This document shows positions 1 to 5,385 of a stretch of 5,406 nucleotides of DNA, piece by piece (positions within the stretch are counted from its first letter, which is position 1; every line of letters begins with the position of its first letter). The DNA lies in the NCBI GenBank assembly GCA_902796465.1, contig CADBPK010000135.1:1-5406 (forward strand). The letters are read 5' to 3'. The DNA is from an uncultured Erysipelotrichaceae bacterium (GTDB taxonomy: Bacteria > Bacillota_I > Bacilli_A > Erysipelotrichales > Erysipelotrichaceae). Both the position numbers and the translations under genes were made by a program. The notes under the pieces are model-generated. The model did no database searches, was not told where the DNA came from, and was given only the letters and a program-made list of their open reading frames with translations.

Positions 1-114
1 AAAAAGAACAGTCATCAGGCTGCTCTGATTTTCACGTGTCACAATCTGCAGAGAATGGCAAAATGGAAATGGAAACATTCTTTTTTTTATTGTCAAATTC
101 CCGAAATATCATGA
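1..114 (+). CDS. C-terminal fragment of a probable IS transposase (runs off the left edge)
   Basis: The frame beginning at base 1 is open for 37 codons and ends at TGA 112-114. It includes the stretch HQAALIFTCHNLQRMAKW, followed by a K/W-rich run and an aromatic tail. The pattern 'hydrophobic-AC-NL-(K/Q)(R/K)(L/M)A-KW-W' resembles the end of DDE transposases of the IS1182/IS4-like type, where a helix carrying 'NLKKLA' follows the catalytic glutamate. That family assignment is from memory of the family, not from a search. No catalytic residue lies in the window, so activity cannot be judged. The downstream hairpin at 148-180 fits the end of an insertion sequence. The alternative is that this is a chance open frame: 37 codons is short, and no start is visible because the gene would begin to the left. 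Confidence 0.45.
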   Translation, partial: KKNSHQAALIFTCHNLQRMAKWKWKHSFFYCQIPEIS

Positions 115-147
115 AATAACCGGGTAATCGGATCACCAGAAATAACA

Positions 148-180
148 AAAGTGGCAGCTTATGTTTGAAACTGCCACTTT
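148..180. terminator. Perfect 10-bp hairpin, probable (bidirectional) terminator
   Basis: AAAGTGGCAG at 148-157 pairs perfectly with CTGCCACTTT at 171-180 across a 13-nt loop. The stem ends in TTT on both strands. The tail is only TTTG on the plus strand and TTTTGTTATTT on the minus strand, so the minus direction has the better U-tract. It lies 34 bp after the stop of the transposase-like frame and may end that transcript or shield the element from outside transcription. Confidence 0.6.
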
Positions 181-192
181 GTCAACAATCTG

Positions 193-219
193 AATCCGGA
201 ACAGGTATCCGGATTTTTT
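193..219 (+). terminator. Rho-independent terminator, plus strand
   Basis: AATCCGGA at 193-200 pairs with TCCGGATT at 208-215 across a 7-nt loop, and the T-run continues to 219 (six T in a row, then GCTTGCTTT). This is a textbook GC-core stem with a U-tract on the plus strand. The reverse strand has no matching tract, so it serves transcription coming from the left. It sits 12 bp after the hairpin at 148-180, so the two act in tandem. Confidence 0.7.
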
Positions 220-323
220 GCTTGCTTTAAGAAAAGCTTTGGTTCAGAAAAGTCATCTGAATGAATTGGATTTACAATGTAAGTTCTTATCTGTTCAGAC
301 AATATTTTGATGACAGAAACACG
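220..323. other. Non-coding spacer between the left terminators and the HD-gene terminator
   Basis: With the hairpins on either side this is part of a stretch of about 240 bases without a gene (115-358). It is A/T-rich, with a short inverted repeat TTCAGA (243-248) / TCTGAA (256-261) and a small GCTTT/AAAGC hairpin (224-237). I see no convincing open frame with a ribosome binding site, no tRNA and no strong promoter here. Confidence 0.5.
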
Positions 324-349
324 AAAGCCGGCATTTCAAAGCCGGCTTT
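324..349 (-). terminator. Terminator of the minus-strand GH32/HD pair (works both ways)
   Basis: AAAGCCGGC at 324-332 pairs perfectly with GCCGGCTTT at 341-349 across an 8-nt loop, giving a 9-bp stem with a six-base G/C core. It begins 9 bases past the stop codon of the HD gene. The minus-strand tail is TTTCGTGTTT and the plus-strand tail is TTTTCATTCGTTTT; both are moderately T-rich, so it can act in both directions. Confidence 0.75.
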
Positions 350-358
350 TCATTCGTT

Positions 359-856
359 TTATACTTGTTCCCTGAACATACTGTCAAGCAAAGCCAGACC
401 TGTCTGAGTCCGGAAGACATTATCCCGGAATCTGTCAGCGACTTTCCGGTATTTTTTCTGTTCACCCGCATTGGTCAGGAAATCCGCCTCCAGGAGGATC
501 TGGTAATCCATCCCGTCAACACCGTTATAAGTATGATGATGGCCAACGAGATAGCAGATACGCTCCAGCATCCCGCTGTCCATACCGGCATCGCTGTAGA
601 ATTCCCTCACAAGCGGCGGTCCGTACTTCTCCTGCAGGTCATGCGGGGAATTACCGTACTCTTTACGGAGTGACGGGCAAGCAATATCATGAACGATTGC
701 GGTAAATTCCAGGATTTGCTGCGTTCTTTCGTCCAGGCCTTCCTGCTTTCCGATCGTTTGTGCATATCCCCAGACCTTCAGAAAATGACAGATATCATAC
801 TGGCTTCCCTGACACAGATCAATCATTCTGACGATTGCTTCGCTGACTGTAATCAT
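359..856 (-). CDS. HD-domain phosphohydrolase (165 aa)
   Basis: This is a small cytoplasmic protein with no signal peptide or membrane segment. The HD superfamily metal-binding pattern is visible in order: H24 in the first helix (DICHFLKVWGYA), the H56-D57 doublet in 'AIVHDIA', the histidine cluster H106-H108 in 'LVGHHHTY', and D125 in 'LLEADFLTN'. These residues hold one or two divalent metal ions, and family members usually hydrolyse phosphate mono- or diesters of nucleotides. The length fits a stand-alone HD domain with no attached sensor or RelA-type synthetase. The start is set by AGAAGG seven bases upstream of ATG (minus strand, 864-869). It lies 25 bp after the GH32 gene on the same strand and should share its transcript; the hairpin at 324-349 ends it. 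The substrate cannot be told from sequence, and the link to sugar hydrolysis is unexplained. Confidence 0.88.
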   Translation of the reverse strand: MITVSEAIVRMIDLCQGSQYDICHFLKVWGYAQTIGKQEGLDERTQQILEFTAIVHDIACPSLRKEYGNSPHDLQEKYGPPLVREFYSDAGMDSGMLERICYLVGHHHTYNGVDGMDYQILLEADFLTNAGEQKKYRKVADRFRDNVFRTQTGLALLDSMFREQV

Positions 857-881
857 AACAATACCTTCTTTCGGCAGCAGT

Positions 882-2387
882 CTACTGCGGAAGCTTCATT
901 GTGATATTGGTAAATTCCGCATTTCCTTCTGCGGCAAATAAACCGATATGCGCGCCGTTGATCGAATGACGGATCCTGGAACTGAAAGCTTTTGTATCAT
1001 CTACATAAAGCACAACGATCTCATTTTCACAGACAAGTGTGACATGATGCGTATCCGTTTTGGAGAAATCAAACTTTGTGAAAGCGACAGGATCAAAGTT
1101 TACTAGATCTGAGATCTCATATCCTTCATAATGCAGTTTGCTATTTTTTGCGTCCAAGCAGAGAACCGTATAGATCTCATCATTTTCACTGCCGCCGAAG
1201 GCAAAACCAGCCACACCTTCTTCATCCATTTTAACATCGCATTCCAGGAGAACGGTCGCGGGACGTGTGCCCATATCTGCCATTGCGTATTTTTCCCCTT
1301 CTGCCGTCAGTGTTACCGTATTGTCTTTGATCTTGGTCTTACCTGCGATTTTAGCTGCCTTAAATGGTTTTTCGGCAGTGAAATAGTTTTTAAATGTATC
1401 CGGTGCTTTTACGCCAAGTGAACCATCTTCTTTCTGCACAAGCTGATGATTCAGGACACTTCCTGCCCATTGATAAATTCCTGAATCATCCTCCAGACCT
1501 GCACGGCCGAGCCATCCGCAGAGATATACCGCGTCATTCAGCTGTGCTGTCTTAGCAGCGTAGAAAATAAAGCCGTTTCCGTCAAAAATATTGTCAGCCG
1601 GTGCCGTAAACGGTCCGTTCGGACTGTCGCCGTAAGCATAATATGTAACACAGTCCCAGCTGTATGTCAGATAGTATTTATCCCCTATCTTGAACAGATC
1701 CGGGCATTCCAGCATATACTGCGCAAGCGGACTGTAGATCGGTCCCTGGAATTCCCAGTGCTTCAGGTCATCAGAAGTATACTTAGCGACGACACCGCCC
1801 AGCGTTTTTTCACGGGCCGCGATCAGCATCCAGTAGCATTGTTCTTCTTCGGACCAGAATACCTCGGGATCACGGAAATCATCTTTGGAATAATCCTCCG
1901 GACTGTAGAATGTGTCTTCCGGAATCTTTACCCAGTTCTCACGATCCGTGCTGGTTGCGTGCATGACGCACTCTTTTCCCTTCCCGCTGCTGCCCGTATC
2001 ATTATGGCCGGTGTAGAAGAGATGATAAAGTCCTTCTCTGTCCTTCATGACGGAACCGGTGCCGATTGCGGGATCCGGTTCTGACATCAGACCGAAGTTA
2101 AGAACCATTCCGTGGTCTTCGTATCCGCAAAGATCTTTGGTTGAGTATTTATAAATGGGGTGATATCCCTGTCCGTTGTGATCGGTATCATACAAATAAT
2201 AGAGTTCAAGTTCCCCATCATCTGTTACATATGGCATAGTGTCACCGACATAAGCATTTTCAGGTGCCGGATACAAACGATAAGAAACAGCTTCATACGG
2301 TTCATCTGGGAGCTTTTTCTCCCCGCTGCAGGAAATCAGCGCAGTTGTCATTCCGGCTGACAAAAGTAAAAGCATTATTTTTTTCAT
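882..2387 (-). CDS. Lipid-anchored GH32-type glycoside hydrolase (fructosidase-like), 501 aa
   Basis: Residues 1-20 are a lipoprotein signal: MKK, a hydrophobic core, and the lipobox L17-I-S-C20, so the mature enzyme should be tethered to the outer face of the membrane. A five-bladed beta-propeller follows (about 40-330), then a beta-sandwich-like C-terminal part (about 340-500). The GH32 catalytic carboxylates appear in order: D49 in 'VGDTMPY' at the place of the usual NDPNG nucleophile, R172-D173-P174 (the RDP transition-state motif, in 'FRDPEVFW'), and E227-C228-P229 (the EC acid/base motif, in 'LECPDLF'). 'GSVMKDREGLYHLFYTGHN' matches the conserved propeller blade after the first motif. 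Family enzymes cleave beta-fructosides such as sucrose, inulin or levan; exact specificity is unknown. The classical WMNDPNG box is replaced by GDTMP, so this belongs to a divergent subgroup, and a GH43/GH68-like or non-fructoside activity is possible. GGAGG nine bases before ATG supports the start. It is first gene of a pair with the HD protein. Confidence 0.85.
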   Translation of the reverse strand: MKKIMLLLLSAGMTTALISCSGEKKLPDEPYEAVSYRLYPAPENAYVGDTMPYVTDDGELELYYLYDTDHNGQGYHPIYKYSTKDLCGYEDHGMVLNFGLMSEPDPAIGTGSVMKDREGLYHLFYTGHNDTGSSGKGKECVMHATSTDRENWVKIPEDTFYSPEDYSKDDFRDPEVFWSEEEQCYWMLIAAREKTLGGVVAKYTSDDLKHWEFQGPIYSPLAQYMLECPDLFKIGDKYYLTYSWDCVTYYAYGDSPNGPFTAPADNIFDGNGFIFYAAKTAQLNDAVYLCGWLGRAGLEDDSGIYQWAGSVLNHQLVQKEDGSLGVKAPDTFKNYFTAEKPFKAAKIAGKTKIKDNTVTLTAEGEKYAMADMGTRPATVLLECDVKMDEEGVAGFAFGGSENDEIYTVLCLDAKNSKLHYEGYEISDLVNFDPVAFTKFDFSKTDTHHVTLVCENEIVVLYVDDTKAFSSRIRHSINGAHIGLFAAEGNAEFTNITMKLPQ

Positions 2388-2410
2388 TTGTAATTTCCTC
2401 CGTCTGCCTT

Positions 2411-2440
2411 GCCGGAAGTATGCGGATGATCCGGCCGCAG
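2411..2440. promoter_or_regulatory. Overlapping palindromes in the divergent intergenic region, candidate operator or leader hairpin
   Basis: Three inverted repeats overlap here: GCCGGA (2411-2416) with TCCGGC (2430-2435); TGCGG (2421-2425) with CCGCA (2435-2439); and the compact palindrome CGGAT-G-ATCCG (2423-2433). The outer arms are further extended by CTGC (2404-2407) with GCAG (2437-2440). The first two cannot form together. The G/C-rich block stands out from its A/T-rich surroundings. It lies just inside the likely 5' end of the GH32 transcript, 10-50 bp upstream of its ribosome binding site, so it may be an operator or an mRNA hairpin. No binding protein is encoded in the window. Confidence 0.45.
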
Positions 2441-2441
2441 C

Positions 2442-2471
2442 ATCTTATTAATTTTATTTTACTACGGTCAT
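2442..2471 (-). promoter_or_regulatory. Weak candidate promoter for the GH32/HD pair
   Basis: On the minus strand ATGACC (2466-2471) could serve as -35 and TAAGAT (2442-2447) as -10, 18 bp apart, each matching the consensus at four of six positions. Transcription would begin near 2435, inside the palindrome block. The alternative TAAAAT (2456-2461) has no matching -35. A promoter is needed in this stretch because the genes are divergent, but the exact boxes are uncertain. Confidence 0.3.
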
Positions 2472-2477
2472 CTGCTG

Positions 2478-2483
2478 TATAAT
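2478..2483 (+). promoter_or_regulatory. Perfect -10 box (TATAAT) for the plus-strand cluster
   Basis: TATAAT lies 41 bases upstream of the oxidoreductase ATG, and TSS would fall near 2490. No good TTGACA-like -35 sits 16-18 bp upstream: the area is a T-rich run (ATTTTATTTTAC). The promoter may therefore rely on an activator, on the A/T-rich upstream DNA, or on the strong -10 alone. Confidence 0.6.
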
Positions 2484-2513
2484 ATCCCTAAACTAAACAA
2501 AAAAATAATATAT

Positions 2514-2519
2514 GAGAGG
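2514..2519 (+). promoter_or_regulatory. Ribosome binding site that sets the oxidoreductase start
   Basis: GAGAGG ends four bases before the ATG at 2524. The in-frame ATG at 2512 has only A/T sequence (AAACAAAAAAATAATAT) upstream, with no ribosome binding site, and lies immediately before this motif. The start at 2524 is therefore preferred. Confidence 0.6.
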
Positions 2520-2523
2520 CTGT

Positions 2524-3105
2524 ATGAAAAAAACGGTTTTATTTATCAATGCATGTGTACGAAAAGACTCCAGAACCAGAAAACTCGCTGAAAAACTGCT
2601 GATGAAACTGAATCAGCCGTATGAAGAAGTCTGTCTGAACAAGATCGATTTCCCGAAGACAGATGAAGATTTTCTGAACAGACGTGATCAGCTGATTACA
2701 GCGGGTGAAACGGATAATGCCATGTTCAGCCTGGCACGGCAGTTCGCTGATGCTGAGACCATTGTGATCGCCGCTCCCTACTGGGATCTTTCCTTCCCTG
2801 CTTCATTAAAGCAGTATTTTGAGCAGATCAATGTGACCGGGATCACCTTCCGTTATACAGAGGAAGGCTTTCCACAGGGTCTCTGCCGGGCAGACAGACT
2901 TTTCTATGTTACTACTGCCGGGGGATGCTACGTACCGGAAGAATTCGGTTTCGGATATATAAAAGCACTGGCACAGAACTTCTACGACATTCAGGATATC
3001 AGGCTGATCAAAGCGTCAGGACTGGACATCGACGGTGCCGATGTAAATGACATTATGGCTGCGGCGGAGGAAACTCTGGAAAATATGGAACAGACAGCGG
3101 AATAA
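2524..3105 (+). CDS. Flavodoxin-fold NAD(P)H-dependent oxidoreductase (AzoR/AcpD-like), 193 aa
   Basis: This is a cytoplasmic FMN-dependent reductase by fold. Residues 1-10 (MKKTVLFINA) form the first beta-strand, followed by the 'SRTRKLAEKLL' phosphate-binding loop and helix. 'IVIAAPYWDLSFPASLKQYFEQ' (80-101) is the hallmark P-x-(Y/W)-x-x-x-x-P-x-x-L-K segment that contacts the flavin and the partner subunit. 'GITFRYTEEGFPQGL' (106-120) and 'VTTAGG' (129-134) match the remaining family motifs. Relatives reduce quinones or azo compounds with NAD(P)H by two-electron transfer; the physiological substrate here is unknown. Length is normal for the family. A twelve-base longer version starting at 2512 is possible but lacks a ribosome binding site. 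The gene ends in tandem TAA codons, 75 bp before the transporter, with no terminator between, so cotranscription is likely. Confidence 0.88.
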   Translation: MKKTVLFINACVRKDSRTRKLAEKLLMKLNQPYEEVCLNKIDFPKTDEDFLNRRDQLITAGETDNAMFSLARQFADAETIVIAAPYWDLSFPASLKQYFEQINVTGITFRYTEEGFPQGLCRADRLFYVTTAGGCYVPEEFGFGYIKALAQNFYDIQDIRLIKASGLDIDGADVNDIMAAAEETLENMEQTAE

Positions 3106-3180
3106 TAACCTCACTACAAGTACATACATTTATTCTTTCTGATACACTGAGCTCAATTACGGTAAACAACGGAGGTCGAT

Positions 3181-4329
3181 ATGGCATTTTCAGATATAAA
3201 AACACAGAAAGAAAAAGAAACATCGCGTGAAAAGACGATCATTAAAACCAGCATTATCGGTATTGCGGCAAATGTTTTCCTGGCTGCTTTCAAAGCCGTG
3301 ATCGGACTTATGACAAGATCGATCGCTATCGTACTGGATGCTGTAAACAATATTTCCGACGCAGGAAGCTCCCTGATTACGATCATAGGGACAAAGCTTG
3401 CCGGGAAAGAACCTGACAAGAAACATCCTTTCGGATACGGGCGTACAGAATACCTGAGCGCCCTGATCATCTCCGTCATTGTACTGTATGCAGGCATTAC
3501 TTCCTTCACAGAATCCGTCAAACAGATCATCCATCCCGAAACACCGGAATACAATACGGTATCACTGGTCATCGTAGCAGCCGCAGCCATCGTCAAGATT
3601 CTTCTCGGGCGTTATGTGAAAGCTGTCGGCACCCGGGTAAACTCCGACTCCCTGATCAATTCCGGACAGGATGCCCTGCTCGATTCGATCATTTCCATCT
3701 CTACACTCGCCGCAGCTGTTATCTTTATTGCTTTCCATATTTCACTGGGAGCGTGGCTTGGTGTAATCATTTCCGGCGTGATCATCAAATCCGGCATAGA
3801 AATGCTGAAGGAAACGATATCCCGGATCCTGGGGGAAAGCAATGATGCCGAACTGGCCAGAGATATCTATAAAACCGTTGAGAGTATTGAGGATGTACAC
3901 GGTGCTTACGATCTGGTATTGAATAACTACGGACCGGATAACTGGAATGGTTCCATTCATATTGAAGTGCCGGATACATATTCCGCTGACAGACTTGATC
4001 AGCTGATCCGCAATATCACCTTGAAGGTATTAAAGGAACATCATGTCATCCTGACAGCTGTCAGTGTTTATTCTGTCAACACGAAAGATCCGGAGGTCAT
4101 AGAAACACTGCAGAAAGTCAGGGAGATCGTTTTCTCCCATGAACATGTCAAACAGCTGCATGGTTTCTATCTCCTGAAAGATGAGAAAATCATGCGCTTT
4201 GACATCGTGATCAGCTTTGACGCAAAAGACCGCAGAAGTGTATACAAAGAAGTTGTCAGCGACGTAAAAAAAGCATTCCCTGAATACAATCTGCAGGTAG
4301 CTATGGATACCGATTTTTCAGAGGAATAG
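3181..4329 (+). CDS. Cation diffusion facilitator transporter, probably Mn2+ exporting (MntE-like), 382 aa
   Basis: Membrane protein that should exchange a divalent cation for protons, moving metal out of the cell. Six transmembrane segments fill about residues 20-205. The transport site is visible as N56-x3-D60 in TM2 ('DAVNNISD') and D164-x3-D168 in TM5 ('GQDALLDS'). An N-D/D-D set, rather than the His-containing zinc site, is what the manganese exporter MntE of streptococci carries, so Mn2+ is the best guess. 'KHPFGYGRTEY' (81-91) is the conserved TM2-TM3 loop. The cytoplasmic part is about 170 residues, long for the family (about 300 total is usual), and reads as two successive ferredoxin-like domains: about 221-300, and about 301-382 with 'LHGFYLL'. 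MntE is also of this length. GGAGGT four bases before ATG supports the start. Iron, cobalt or mixed specificity cannot be excluded. Confidence 0.9.
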   Translation: MAFSDIKTQKEKETSREKTIIKTSIIGIAANVFLAAFKAVIGLMTRSIAIVLDAVNNISDAGSSLITIIGTKLAGKEPDKKHPFGYGRTEYLSALIISVIVLYAGITSFTESVKQIIHPETPEYNTVSLVIVAAAAIVKILLGRYVKAVGTRVNSDSLINSGQDALLDSIISISTLAAAVIFIAFHISLGAWLGVIISGVIIKSGIEMLKETISRILGESNDAELARDIYKTVESIEDVHGAYDLVLNNYGPDNWNGSIHIEVPDTYSADRLDQLIRNITLKVLKEHHVILTAVSVYSVNTKDPEVIETLQKVREIVFSHEHVKQLHGFYLLKDEKIMRFDIVISFDAKDRRSVYKEVVSDVKKAFPEYNLQVAMDTDFSEE

Positions 4330-4353
4330 TTCTTAATCGAAAAAGGAGAATAG

Positions 4354-4842
4354 ATGGTACGCTGGTTTAAAATAATCGGAAATCAGTATTTTGGGTTTTG
4401 GTTTCCCGGACTCGTTTTATTTGCGGTTCAGGAACTCCCCTACCTTCTTATGCCTTTCATCAATCCCAAAACCAATCCGATCATGCATATGCATGAAACT
4501 TCTGCATTACTGGATCTTATGGAAAAAATATCCGGTTCCCTGTGTATCGCATTGATGATCTTTGTTATTCACAAAGACGCAGAATTGTTTTCAGTTTCTT
4601 CCGCATGGGAAAAGATATTCTTTGGTCTGACGCTTACCGTGCTGGCCGCAAATTTTACCGGATGGGGACTGTATTACACAGGTCATCAGAGTCTACTTGT
4701 CATGATGTTGTTCATAGTCGCAATGCCGCCTCTGTATTACATCACAATCGGACTTTGGAGAAGGAATCTGCCTCTGGCAGTTACCGGCATGATCTTTTTT
4801 GCAATACACTTTTCCCATGTACTGCAGAACCTGAAAAGCTGA
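4354..4842 (+). CDS. Unrecognised five-helix integral membrane protein (162 aa)
   Basis: I do not recognise this family. Hydrophobic stretches suggest five membrane helices at about 14-36, 58-74, 87-108, 113-134 and 138-156, with short loops and no soluble domain. The first loop (37-50) carries P38, P42 and the His/Met-rich run 'PIMHMHET', which could bind a metal or simply be a loop. Other polar residues in or near helices are N100, H111 and H152/H155. AAGGAG five bases before the ATG gives a strong start, and the gene follows the transporter by only 24 bp, so the two are almost surely cotranscribed. A helper of metal transport or a small membrane sensor would fit the position, but this is inference from context only. 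Confidence 0.75.
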   Translation: MVRWFKIIGNQYFGFWFPGLVLFAVQELPYLLMPFINPKTNPIMHMHETSALLDLMEKISGSLCIALMIFVIHKDAELFSVSSAWEKIFFGLTLTVLAANFTGWGLYYTGHQSLLVMMLFIVAMPPLYYITIGLWRRNLPLAVTGMIFFAIHFSHVLQNLKS

Positions 4843-4913
4843 CGCCATATATACAGATCATCCCATATCTAATATGCATCAATTCTTCGTTAATATATAA
4901 ACACAGGTGAGTT

Positions 4914-5264
4914 ATGAGAAAATACGCATATCTGAAAGAGTCGGTAAAACGCAGCGATACCGGCAGTACATACAAAATCATGCTGTTTCAAACTGATGAA
5001 GGATTCTACCTTTTCGAATACTCAAGTCCAGATGCCGTTATGAGTTCAGCAGACCGATGCTATGATGCACTGGAAGATCTGTTTGAAGAATGGAATGATC
5101 TGATCGATGACAAAGGTTGGATCGAAATCGAAGATCCCCTTCCGTACTGCCAGCATGACGCATTCCTTCCGGTCCGGGTAAAAGGACGGGATACCGGAAA
5201 TCCGGAATGGGGACAATATGAAATCCTTCAGGACGGAAAATGGATGCCGTATAAACCTCTCTGA
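4914..5264 (+). CDS. Small acidic protein of unknown function (116 aa)
   Basis: No signal peptide or membrane segment is seen, so it should be cytoplasmic. It is rich in D/E and aromatic residues, with an N-terminal stretch of beta-strand character ('YKIMLFQTDEGFYLFEYS', 20-37), an acidic helix (about 45-66: 'DRCYDALEDLFEEWNDLIDD'), and a C-terminal part with 'GWIEIEDPLPYCQHDAFLPVRVKGRD' type motifs. The order strand, helix, P-rich loop reads like a conserved Firmicutes hypothetical protein rather than a random frame, but I know no function. AGGTGA six bases before ATG is a fair ribosome binding site. It follows the membrane protein by 71 bp with no terminator, and a hairpin ends the cluster about 50 bp further on. 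Confidence 0.75.
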   Translation: MRKYAYLKESVKRSDTGSTYKIMLFQTDEGFYLFEYSSPDAVMSSADRCYDALEDLFEEWNDLIDDKGWIEIEDPLPYCQHDAFLPVRVKGRDTGNPEWGQYEILQDGKWMPYKPL

Positions 5265-5313
5265 CATCGTGAGAACAATATCCCGAATATAATCACAATG
5301 AGCCGCGAAGTAT

Positions 5314-5347
5314 GTATGAAAACCGTACTGCTCCGTGGTTTTTATAT
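5314..5347 (+). terminator. Long A/T-rich hairpin, probable end of the plus-strand cluster
   Basis: Bases 5314-5326 pair with 5335-5347 over 13 positions across an 8-nt loop. The core is AAAACC (5319-5324) with GGTTTT (5337-5342), flanked by G-U and A-T pairs. The T-run TTTTT (5339-5343) forms the descending arm. It lies 49 bases past the stop of the small acidic gene. Only two G-C pairs support it, so it may be a leaky terminator. Confidence 0.5.
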
Positions 5348-5352
5348 TGGAA

Positions 5353-5385
5353 TATACCGAGACTGTATTCAGGATACGGTATAAT
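5353..5385 (+). promoter_or_regulatory. Promoter with overlapping inverted repeat for a gene beyond the right edge
   Basis: TATAAT at 5380-5385 is a perfect -10 box; the 17-bp-spaced -35 (CCGAGA, 5357-5362) is weak. An inverted repeat TATACCG (5353-5359) / CGGTATA (5377-5383) has one arm on the -35 area and the other across the -10, with a nested GTAT (5365-5368) / ATAC (5374-5377) between. A dimeric repressor or activator bound here would control the promoter directly. The driven gene lies to the right; an ATG at 5400 has no ribosome binding site and is not proposed as its start. Confidence 0.5.

Larger units (their letters stand above)
1..192 (+). mobile_element. Possible right end of an insertion sequence
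   Basis: This call rests on the transposase-like C-terminus at 1-114 and on the perfect hairpin about 35 bp further on, an arrangement common at the 3' end of insertion sequences. The right boundary is a guess. The left end and the matching terminal inverted repeat are outside the window, and no target-site duplication can be tested. Confidence 0.28.

Noticed and set aside
14..32. Small hairpin ATCAG/CTGAT with TTTT as a terminator
   Set aside because: It lies inside the transposase-like frame and the stem is only 5-6 bp.
365..904. Two plus-strand open frames opposite the HD gene
   Set aside because: Both lie antisense to a gene with clear HD motifs, and neither has a ribosome binding site or family signature.
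3106..3180. Internal promoter or Mn riboswitch (yybP-ykoY) before the transporter
   Set aside because: TACACT at 3143-3148 is a weak -10 with no proper -35, and 75 bp is too short for, and lacks the conserved loops of, the yybP-ykoY element.
3153..3596. Open frame on the minus strand opposite the transporter
   Set aside because: It is antisense to the well-supported CDF gene, has no ribosome binding site of note, and its translation resembles no protein family.
4891..4901. TATATA / TATAAA as a -10 box before the small acidic gene
   Set aside because: Transcription would start at the ribosome binding site itself, leaving no leader, and no -35 is present; the stretch is just A/T-rich.
4542..4910. 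Open frame on the plus strand across the end of the membrane-protein gene
   Set aside because: It overlaps the supported gene in another frame. Its translation is low-complexity and Arg/Ser-rich, as expected of a shadow frame, and it has no ribosome binding site.
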